Of a DNA stretch of 64,000 nucleotides, positions 55,596 through 62,205 are shown one piece after another (within the stretch, counting starts at the first letter, position 1; every line of letters starts with the position of its first letter). The stretch is taken from the NCBI RefSeq assembly GCF_030817535.1, contig NZ_JAUSZL010000002.1:7688001-7752000 (forward strand), given 5' to 3'. A program made the translations under genes and the position numbers. Source of the stretch: Streptomyces sp. V3I8 (GTDB lineage: Bacteria; Actinomycetota; Actinomycetes; Streptomycetales; Streptomycetaceae). A model generated the notes under the pieces. It had not been told where the DNA came from. It searched no databases and worked only from the letters and a program-made list of their open reading frames with translations.

Positions 55596-55617
55596 CCGCG
55601 CCCCTCCGGGGGCGCGG
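55596..55617. terminator. Bidirectional hairpin between MltG and monooxygenase genes
   Basis: CCGCGCCCC and GGGGCGCGG form a perfect 9-bp stem with a TCCG tetraloop, between convergent stops at 55536 and 55626. Confidence 0.65.
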
Positions 55618-55625
55618 CGAAGTCG

Positions 55626-56777
55626 TCATTCCCCCGACCCGGCCGGCACGGTCGACCCGGCCGATCCGACCGACCCGGCCGGCGTGACGGTCCGCGGAGC
55701 GTCCGCCGTCAGTCGCCGGATGTCCCGTACCGCCGCCCGTCCGGCGCGGTTGGCGCCGATGGTGCTGGCCGAGGGCCCGTACCCGACCAGGTGGATCCGC
55801 GGATCGGCGACCACCCGGGTCCCCTCGACCCGGATGCCGCCGCCGGGCTCGCGCAGCCGCAGCGGGGCCAGATGGTCGATGGCGGCGCGGAAACCGGTCG
55901 CCCACAGGATGACGTCCGCATCCACACGGCGTCCGTCGTCCCACTCCACCCCGTCCGGGGTGATCCGGTCGAACATCGGCAGCCGGTCCAGGACGCCGTC
56001 GGCGATGCCCTGCCGGATCGCGTCGTTCAGCGGCAGGCCGGTCACCGACACGACGCTCTTCGGCGGCAGCCCCCGGCGGACCCGTTCCTCCACGAGGGCG
56101 ACCGCCTCCCGGCCCACGTCCTCGGTGAACGGCCCCTCCCGGAAGACGGGCGGCCGCCGTGTCACCCAGTGGGTCTCGGCGGCGTACGGCGCGATCTCCA
56201 GCAGATGCTGTGTCCCGGACGCGCCCCCGCCCACCACGACGACGCGCTGCCCCGCGAAGTCCTGCGGGCCGGGGTACTGGGCGGTGTGCAGCTGCCGCCC
56301 CCGGAAGGTCTCCTGGCCGGGGCTGCGCGGCCAGAACGGCCGGTCCCAGGTGCCCGTCGCGTTGATCAGCGCCCGTGTCGACCACATACCGTCCGAGGTC
56401 TCGACCAGCAGCCGGCCCGCGTCGCCCTCGCGCACGGCCTTCACGTCGACCGGGCGTCGTACACGCAGGTCGAAGGCGTGCTCGTACGCGTCGAAGTACT
56501 CGGCTATGACCGCGGAGGACGGCCGCTGCGGATCCGCGTCCGTCAGCTCCATGCCCGGCAGTGCGTGCATGCCGTGCACCTTGCCGTACGTGAGCGACGG
56601 CCACCGGAACTGCCAGGCGCCGCCCGGCCGCGGCGCGTGGTCCAGGACGACGAAGTCCCGCTCGGGCTCGAAGCCGGTGCGCCGCAGGTGGTACGCGCTG
56701 GACAGCCCGGCCTGACCGGCGCCGACGACTACCGCATCGACTTCCCGCGCGCTGTCCCGCACTCCGCTGTTGTTCAC
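55626..56777 (-). CDS. FAD-dependent monooxygenase-like protein
   Basis: A 383-residue flavoprotein with two dinucleotide-binding folds: VVVGAGQAGLSSAYHL (FAD) and VVVVGGGASGTQHLLE (NADPH). DADVILWATGFRAAIDHLAPL is the typical ATG motif region. The order matches the flavin-monooxygenase/CzcO-like family. The partner substrate is unknown. Start GTG 56777. A degenerate ABC ATPase gene lies just upstream on the same strand. Confidence 0.88.
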   Translation of the reverse strand: MNNSGVRDSAREVDAVVVGAGQAGLSSAYHLRRTGFEPERDFVVLDHAPRPGGAWQFRWPSLTYGKVHGMHALPGMELTDADPQRPSSAVIAEYFDAYEHAFDLRVRRPVDVKAVREGDAGRLLVETSDGMWSTRALINATGTWDRPFWPRSPGQETFRGRQLHTAQYPGPQDFAGQRVVVVGGGASGTQHLLEIAPYAAETHWVTRRPPVFREGPFTEDVGREAVALVEERVRRGLPPKSVVSVTGLPLNDAIRQGIADGVLDRLPMFDRITPDGVEWDDGRRVDADVILWATGFRAAIDHLAPLRLREPGGGIRVEGTRVVADPRIHLVGYGPSASTIGANRAGRAAVRDIRRLTADAPRTVTPAGSVGSAGSTVPAGSGE

Positions 56778-56820
56778 GCTTCTACCAACTCCGGGCCCGG
56801 TACGAATCTTCCCGGCGGGG

Positions 56821-57486
56821 TCACGAGGACGGGCCGGCGTCGCCCGGGCGTGCCAGCAGCCCGGCCAGTTTGGCCCGCAGTGCGGTGAAGCGCGGGTCGG
56901 CGCTGTCCCGCGGGCGGTCCAGCTCCACCCCGGTCTCGTGCGCGATGACGCCCCGGTCCAGTACGAGGACGCGGTCGGCGAGCAGTACGGCCTCCTCCGC
57001 GTCGTGTGTGACCAGCAGGACGGCGCACCCCCGGCGCCGCCACAGCTCGCCGAGGAGCCGTTGCGCCCGGCGTCGATTCGGCGGGTCCAGGGCGCCGAAC
57101 GGCTCGTCGAGCAGCAGGAGGTCGGGCTCGCGCAGCAACGCGCGGGCCAGCGCGGCGCGCTGGGTCCGAGCGGTCCCGCCGGGCAGCCCGAGCAGCGCGT
57201 GGCGCCGCACCACCCGCTTCCAGGACGTGGGGCGGGGCTCCTGGAACACGGCGGCCTTGCGGCGCGGGACGAGCACGGTGCCCTCGACGTCGCGGTCGAG
57301 ACCGGCGAGTACGCGCACGAGGGTGGACCCGCCGCAGCCGCTGCGGCCCAGGACGGCCACGAACTCGCCGGGCCGCACGTCGAGCCCGAGGCCCTTGAGG
57401 ACGGCGCGGTCGCCGAAGGTCCGCGTCAGGCCCTCGACGCGTACCGCGGAGGCGGGTGCGGCCGGTTCCTGGATGTCGGTCGCCAT
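56821..57486 (-). CDS. Degenerate SsuB/TauB-type ABC ATPase
   Basis: A 221-residue protein of the nitrate/sulfonate/taurine transporter ATPase group. The Walker A reads GRSGCGGST: the essential Lys is Gly. Around residues 105-125, LLGLPGGTARTQRAALARALL lacks about 20 residues and the LSGGQ signature that should precede it. Walker B LLLLDEPFGALD and the H-loop VTHDAEEA remain. It can hardly hydrolyse ATP, so it is treated as degenerate although the frame is open. No permease or binding protein is next to it. A leader peptide gene precedes it at 57667-57750. Confidence 0.8.
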   Translation of the reverse strand: MATDIQEPAAPASAVRVEGLTRTFGDRAVLKGLGLDVRPGEFVAVLGRSGCGGSTLVRVLAGLDRDVEGTVLVPRRKAAVFQEPRPTSWKRVVRRHALLGLPGGTARTQRAALARALLREPDLLLLDEPFGALDPPNRRRAQRLLGELWRRRGCAVLLVTHDAEEAVLLADRVLVLDRGVIAHETGVELDRPRDSADPRFTALRAKLAGLLARPGDAGPSS

Positions 57487-57666
57487 GGCGGCGCCAGCCC
57501 TTCGGGGAAGCGGACGGTGTCGCTGGGGGAAGCCGTGCCCTGGTGAGCCTTCACCGGCACCGGCACCGACGCGGCCCGGGTCGGCCAGGGTCGGCCCGGG
57601 CCGGGTCGGGCAGGCCTGCGGGAGCGGGGAGGCGCAGGGGCGCCGGGAGAAAGGGGCGAGGAGGCG

Positions 57667-57750
57667 TCAGCGGCCGGTGCGACACGCGGCGGAGGCCACC
57701 CGCAGCAGGTCGATGTGACCGCGCGTGGTGAGCAGGACTGAACGCAGCAT
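57667..57750 (-). CDS. 27-residue putative cysteine-type leader peptide
   Basis: A 27-residue ORF whose sequence LLTTRGHIDLLRVASAACR (residues 6-24) matches the short actinobacterial leader peptides of the (R)RHVDLLRVASA-CR type that precede sulfur-uptake genes. The promoter boxes at 57758-57787 put the transcription start at about the A of the ATG, so the message is leaderless. The arrangement before a sulfonate-type transporter ATPase fits cysteine-responsive attenuation, as shown for similar leaderless ORFs in mycobacteria. It ends 180 nt before the ATPase start. Confidence 0.75.
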   Translation of the reverse strand: MLRSVLLTTRGHIDLLRVASAACRTGR

Positions 57751-57757
57751 GGTCAGG

Positions 57758-57787
57758 AAAGTAGCCAGTCGGCCCGCACGGGGTCAA
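57758..57787 (-). promoter_or_regulatory. Promoter of the leaderless leader peptide
   Basis: On the minus strand TTGACC (57782-57787) lies 18 nt upstream of TACTTT (57758-57763). Seven bases separate the -10 from the ATG at 57750, so transcription should start at the initiation codon. Confidence 0.65.
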
Positions 57788-57896
57788 TGCCGTCTCGTGG
57801 GACGGACCCGCGTCCCACGGGACGGACATGCGTCCCACGCATCGGCCCGGCGCCGTCGTCGGGTGGGGGATCCGGCGCATGGGTCAGGATGGGGGC

Positions 57897-58319
57897 ATGT
57901 CCGATGCCTTCACCACCCGCGTCCTGAACGTCACCTCCGGATCCAGGGAGGCGGTCGTCGATCTCACCCGTGACTGCGAGGCGTTCCTGCGGGAAGCGGC
58001 GGGCGGCCGTGACGGCCTGCTCAACGTCTTCGTGCCGCACGCGACAGCGGGCGTGGCCGTCCTCGAGACGGGTGCGGGCAGCGACGAGGACCTGCTCGCG
58101 GCCCTCCACACGCTGCTTCCCGCGGACGACCGCTGGCAGCACCGCCACGGCAGCCCGGGCCACGGCCGCGACCACGTCCTGCCGGCGATCGTCCCCCCGC
58201 ACGCCACGCTGCCGGTGATCGACGGCCGGCTGGAACTGGGCACGTGGCAGTCGGTGTGCCTGGTCGACACCAACCGCGACAACCCGGACAGGAAGGTCCG
58301 GTTGTCGTTCCTCGGCTGA
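57897..58319 (+). CDS. YjbQ/UPF0047-family protein (secondary thiamine-phosphate synthase-type)
   Basis: A 140-residue protein: FVPHATAGVAVLE, DRWQHRHGSPGHGRDHVLPAIVPPH, LELGTWQSVCLVDTNRDNPDRKVRLSF. These carry the His residues and the terminal LGTWQ motif of the YjbQ family, which shows weak thiamine-phosphate synthase activity in some bacteria. ATG 57897. Convergent with the bulb-lectin gene. Confidence 0.92.
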   Translation: MSDAFTTRVLNVTSGSREAVVDLTRDCEAFLREAAGGRDGLLNVFVPHATAGVAVLETGAGSDEDLLAALHTLLPADDRWQHRHGSPGHGRDHVLPAIVPPHATLPVIDGRLELGTWQSVCLVDTNRDNPDRKVRLSFLG

Positions 58320-58381
58320 GGCCTGCCGGCAGGGCGCGCCGTGGTGACGGCGCGCCGTGGTGACGGTGCGGTGGTGTGGTG

Positions 58382-59431
58382 TCAGGTCGACCAGATGACG
58401 TTGCCGTTGTGCAGGACGACCACCTTGCCGTCCGCGCGCAGGACCAGCTGGGCGTTGTCGTGACCGTGGCTCTTGGAGGCCCAGATCGGGCGGTCGTCGC
58501 CGTTGTGGACGACGAGGTTGCCGTCCTGCTGGAAGATCGCCCGGTGGTTGGCGCCGAAGGTCATGGACGCCCAGACGGGCTTGTCCTTCTCGTTGTAGAC
58601 GACGAGGTTGCCGTCGCTCTGCATGACCATGCGGATGCGGTTGGTGGACCAGGACTGCCCGGCCTGCAGCACGCTGGTCGCGTAGACCGTCTTGGTGCCC
58701 CAGACCGGCTTCGGGTCCGCCTTGGGCTTCTCGGTCTTCTTCTTCTCGGGCGACTTGCTCTTCTCGGCCGGCGCCGGTGCCGACGCCGAAGGTGAGGGCG
58801 AGGCGGGCTGTGCCACGGCGACCTTCGGAGCCGCGCTCTTCTTCGGCTTGGCCTTGCCCGGTGACGAACTGGGCTTCTTCGCCACGTAGTCGTCGAGCAT
58901 GGCGGGGGCGGAGCTCGCGTTGAGGACGGTGTCGGAGTCCGCGGCCAAACCCTTGTCGGAGCCGGGACGTTCGTCGTTCGCGCTGCCGGCCAGCAGCAGG
59001 GGTATGGCGACCAGGACGGCGCCGGCGATCGCGGCACCCGCCAGGATCGGCTTGCGGGGCCGCCCGGTGTCGACGCCGGTGTCGGACTTGACGTTCGGCG
59101 GCGCGATGGTGACGGCCGCCGCCATCGCGGTGGCCTCCTCGGATTCCTCGGCCGGCTTGGCGGCGGCCGGGGCGGCGGTGTCGGGGGCGGCGGGGGTCTC
59201 CCCGGTCTTCGGGGCCGTGCCGGACTCCGCCTCGGGAGCCGCGGTCTCGGGAGCCGCGGCTTCAGGAGCCTTGGCCGCGCTCGCGCTCGGGGCCTGCTCG
59301 TCCGGTGCGGATGAGGGTGCGGGTGACGGTGTCGGCACCGGAGGCGGGGTCGCGGACCCGGCCGCCGGCGTAGCGGAGGCCGGGTCCGCGTTCGTGTCCG
59401 CGCCTGGCGTCTGTGGGGGTTGGGGGGACAT
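58382..59431 (-). CDS. Membrane-anchored bulb-type (B) lectin protein
   Basis: A 349-residue type II membrane protein. Residues 1-125 are Ala/Pro/Glu-rich, ending in GRPRKP. One helix follows at about 128-149 (ILAGAAIAGAVLVAIPLLL), then a Lys/Pro/Ser stalk, and from residue 243 a bulb-type mannose-binding lectin domain with three QxDGNLVVY-like sites (MQSDGNLVVYN, FQQDGNLVVHN, and a weaker LRADGKVVVL). The scaffold is nearly the same as that of the ricin-type protein at 60779. It faces away from the type VII secretion-associated genes and is divergent from 59979. Confidence 0.9.
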   Translation of the reverse strand: MSPQPPQTPGADTNADPASATPAAGSATPPPVPTPSPAPSSAPDEQAPSASAAKAPEAAAPETAAPEAESGTAPKTGETPAAPDTAAPAAAKPAEESEEATAMAAAVTIAPPNVKSDTGVDTGRPRKPILAGAAIAGAVLVAIPLLLAGSANDERPGSDKGLAADSDTVLNASSAPAMLDDYVAKKPSSSPGKAKPKKSAAPKVAVAQPASPSPSASAPAPAEKSKSPEKKKTEKPKADPKPVWGTKTVYATSVLQAGQSWSTNRIRMVMQSDGNLVVYNEKDKPVWASMTFGANHRAIFQQDGNLVVHNGDDRPIWASKSHGHDNAQLVLRADGKVVVLHNGNVIWST

Positions 59432-59978
59432 GCGGTACTCCTCCTCGGTGGCGGAGCCGTCGGTGGTGGGCGAGGGCCCGCGCAGCGGGCGGGCCGACGA
59501 ACACCGCCCGGCTCGCCGGGCGTTGGTCAAGTGCCGCGTCGAGGTGCGCCGGTGGGGCCCGGTCCGGGTCGCCGGGTCCGCATGACCTTCCGCGGTGGCG
59601 GCCGCGAACCGGTCCGATGCCTTCCGAGCTGCGAAGTCCTCCCGTACGGCCCTGGCTTGGACGTCCGGGCGGAAGGCACATGTACGTTCGACGGGTCCGA
59701 TGGCGTATCCAACTTAGCCCGTCACGGGAGCGACAGCAGCACCCACCGTCCCAACCGCCCCACCGCTTTGTCCGTCCACGCCTCACTGCTCCCCAAAAGT
59801 TCTCCGACCGGGCAGCGAACGGGCACGTGGGAGCCCGATACGGACCCGCACCCCCGCGCCCACGGGTGGGGCGTGTGTGGCATTCTGTTGACTCCCCGAT
59901 CTGATCAGTGTCGGCTCAGTGTGGGCGTGCGCGCATGGTGTGCGGCACCCAGGAATTCGTACGGACCGAAGAGTTCAG
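59432..59978. other. 547-nt divergent intergenic region
   Basis: Separates the starts of the bulb-lectin gene (minus) and the type VII-associated gene (plus). TTGACT at 59888-59893 could be a -35 for the plus direction. Otherwise no clear repeat or gene was recognised. Confidence 0.4.
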
Positions 59979-60782
59979 GTGAAGATGCGGCCCGGAGAAC
60001 GGCAAGAGGGCAGGCCTGATGCCTCGTCCGTGGTGCCCGACGGCTCCGCCCCGGTCACCGCCTCCGCCTCTGCTTCCGAGTCGCCCGTGGCCGGCGTCCC
60101 GGAGACGGACCGGGGTATCCCGGAGGTCGAGATACCCGAGGCCGTGCGGGACGCCGCCCGCCGGGCGCCCGGACACTGGATCGGTGTGGTCGACCCGGAG
60201 TGGACCGACGAGCGGACACCCCCGGAGTGGGCCGTGCTGGGGGAGTGGCAGTCGGACGGGAGCGGGGGTGTCGGCGACTACCGTGCCAATCCCGCCTACC
60301 GGCCCTCGGCCCGCGTGCTCGGCTGGCCGGAACCCACCGACCCGGTGGACGCGGCAGCCCAGCGCGCCGCCACCGGCTACGGCTCGGTGGACGAGGCGGT
60401 CGCGGCGCTCGCGGAGGCGGAGGTCACCGTGGTGCGCGGGGCGGACGGCCGACCGCTCACGGCCACCGGTCAGGACGGGGCGCCGGTGGTGCTGTTGTTC
60501 ACCTCACCGGCGCACGAGTTCATGTCCCCGACGCTTCGGCACGGCACACTCCCGGCCCGGGAGCTGGCCCGTTCACTGACCGGTTCGGGCGCCCGGCTGC
60601 TGGCCAACGCCGGGGCCGCGGCCCCCCTGCTCGTACCGGCGGACAGTCTTCTTCCCGGCTCCGGCGACCTGCCCGGCTCCGGTGACCCCTCCGGCCCGGC
60701 GGACCCCACCCGCCCGGAGGCCGCGCCCCGGGACGACGACACCCCCGGCGCCCGGCCTCACACCACAGGGAGGACCACGTGA
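59979..60782 (+). CDS. Type VII secretion system-associated protein
   Basis: A 267-residue soluble protein. PEAVRDAARRAPGHWIGVVD, WTDERTPPEWAVLGEW, YRPSARVLGWPEPTDPVDAA and RHGTLPARELARSL match a Streptomyces family named for its place beside type VII secretion genes. It has SseB-like features. The last 40 residues are Gly/Pro/Asp-rich. GTG 59979 is used; ATG 59985 is equally good. It overlaps the following lectin gene by 4 nt (GTGA), so the two are coupled. Confidence 0.85.
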   Translation: MKMRPGERQEGRPDASSVVPDGSAPVTASASASESPVAGVPETDRGIPEVEIPEAVRDAARRAPGHWIGVVDPEWTDERTPPEWAVLGEWQSDGSGGVGDYRANPAYRPSARVLGWPEPTDPVDAAAQRAATGYGSVDEAVAALAEAEVTVVRGADGRPLTATGQDGAPVVLLFTSPAHEFMSPTLRHGTLPARELARSLTGSGARLLANAGAAAPLLVPADSLLPGSGDLPGSGDPSGPADPTRPEAAPRDDDTPGARPHTTGRTT

Positions 60783-62062
60783 CACGTCCGGCCCAGCAGC
60801 CCCCCACCTCCCCCGAGTCCTCCACTTCCCCGAGCGCATCGTCGGGCTCGGAGGGCGAGGCGACGGCCGCGACCGCACCTGCCGCCGGCACCGAGTCCGC
60901 CGAGGCGAAGACCGCGGCCACAGCCGGGTCCCGTACGCCCGGTGAATCCCGCACGTCCGGTACGAAGGCTGCCGAGCCCGGGCCGACGTCCGAGCCCACC
61001 CCCGGGGCCACGTCCGCACCCGCAGAGGCCGGGTCCGGGAACGAGGCCTCGACCGGAGCCGGAGCCGAAGCCGCCGAAGCCGAGGCGGCAGGGTCCCGGG
61101 GCACAGCCGCAGAGCCCGGCGCGGAGCCCGACAGCGAGTCCGACGCCGAAGCGGACTCCGGTACGGACCCCGGTGCCGCCGCGGCGGCCAAGAGCCGACT
61201 GCCCGCGCTCGTACGGACCATGACCGCGACCGCCATCGACCGGCCGCAGCCGGAGACCGCCCCGGTCGGGCGCCCGGGCAGGGCCGTGCTGGCCGGAGCC
61301 GCGGTCGCGGGCGCGCTGCTCGTGTCGGTGCCGCTGCTGATGCTCGGCGGCAACGACAAGGAGGACCGCAAGGGACCGGCGTCGGCGGGCACCGTGCTCG
61401 GGGGCGACGCCCAGGAGGAGCCGGGCGAGTTCGCGGCGGCCGCACCCGGCACGGGTTCCCCGGGCGCCGACGCGAAGGAGTCCGCCGGCAAGCAGGGGAA
61501 GCCGGTGGAGAAGGCGTCCGCCTCCACCGCCGCGAAGGGCGAGAGCGGCGGCGGACCCAAGGACACCGGTGAGAAGGAACAGCCGAAGAAGCGAAGCGGC
61601 GACAAGGGCGACAAGGGTGACGAGAAGGCCGACAGTGACAAGGACCAGCCGGTGAGGTCCGGTTCGGGTGTGACCTTCGGCGCCCCCGTCTCCCTGCGCA
61701 GTCACCTCTCGGGCCGCTGCATCGACGTACCGGGCAGCGACTTCGGCGACGGCAGGAAGCTGTTCGTGTGGGACTGCAACGGCGGCGCCGCGCAGAAATG
61801 GCAGTTCGCCTCCGACGGCACCGTCCGCATCAAGGGCTACTGCCTGGACGTGGCCGACGCGAACTACAACGACGGCACCCCGATCCAGATCGCCCGGTGC
61901 AGCGGCAACGCCGCCCAGAAGTTCGTCCTGAACGCTAGCCACGACCTCGTCAACACCGTCGTCGGCAAGTGTGTGGACATCAAGGACAACAACCGGGACA
62001 GCGGTGCCTGGCTGCAGTTGTGGAGCTGCGCGGGGACCGACAACCAGAAGTGGAGCGTCTGA
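60779..62062 (+). CDS. Membrane-anchored ricin-type lectin protein
   Basis: A 427-residue type II membrane protein. Residues 1-160 are Ala/Pro/Glu/Ser-rich. The segment VGRPGRAVLAGAAVAGALL (163-181) begins the single helix (about 168-190). A Lys/Gly/Asp-rich stalk follows and residues about 303-427 are a ricin B-type beta-trefoil with SGRCIDVPGSDFGDG and three QxW-like sites (AAQKWQF, AAQKFVL, DNQKWSV). Translationally coupled to the type VII-associated gene. The extracellular lectin probably binds cell-wall or exogenous glycans. Confidence 0.92.
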   Translation: MTRPAQQPPTSPESSTSPSASSGSEGEATAATAPAAGTESAEAKTAATAGSRTPGESRTSGTKAAEPGPTSEPTPGATSAPAEAGSGNEASTGAGAEAAEAEAAGSRGTAAEPGAEPDSESDAEADSGTDPGAAAAAKSRLPALVRTMTATAIDRPQPETAPVGRPGRAVLAGAAVAGALLVSVPLLMLGGNDKEDRKGPASAGTVLGGDAQEEPGEFAAAAPGTGSPGADAKESAGKQGKPVEKASASTAAKGESGGGPKDTGEKEQPKKRSGDKGDKGDEKADSDKDQPVRSGSGVTFGAPVSLRSHLSGRCIDVPGSDFGDGRKLFVWDCNGGAAQKWQFASDGTVRIKGYCLDVADANYNDGTPIQIARCSGNAAQKFVLNASHDLVNTVVGKCVDIKDNNRDSGAWLQLWSCAGTDNQKWSV

Positions 62063-62103
62063 GGACGCCCGCGGACCGGGAGCAACACTCCCGATACCCG
62101 TCC

Positions 62104-62119
62104 GCCCCGCGGGCGGGGC
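62104..62119 (+). terminator. Hairpin after the ricin-lectin gene
   Basis: GCCCCG and CGGGGC with a 4-nt loop, 41 nt after the stop at 62062. Modest stem. Confidence 0.35.
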
Positions 62120-62146
62120 ATGATGGCACCGTCGGCTCGCCGACAC

Positions 62147-62188
62147 ACGCCCCCAGCAGACGGGGGCGTCCGTTGCAGACGCCCCCGT
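62147..62188 (+). promoter_or_regulatory. Mutually exclusive hairpins upstream of the beta-helix/AAA gene
   Basis: Three related G/C blocks lie in tandem: A (ACGCCCCC, 62147-62154), B (ACGGGGGCGTC, 62160-62170) and C (GACGCCCCCGT, 62178-62188). B pairs with A over 8 bp or with C over a perfect 11 bp, but not with both. C ends shortly before the AAGGAGG ribosome-binding site (about 62191). It has the form of an attenuator or translational switch. Confidence 0.55.
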
Positions 62189-62205
62189 GGCAAGGAGGTT
62201 GGTGC

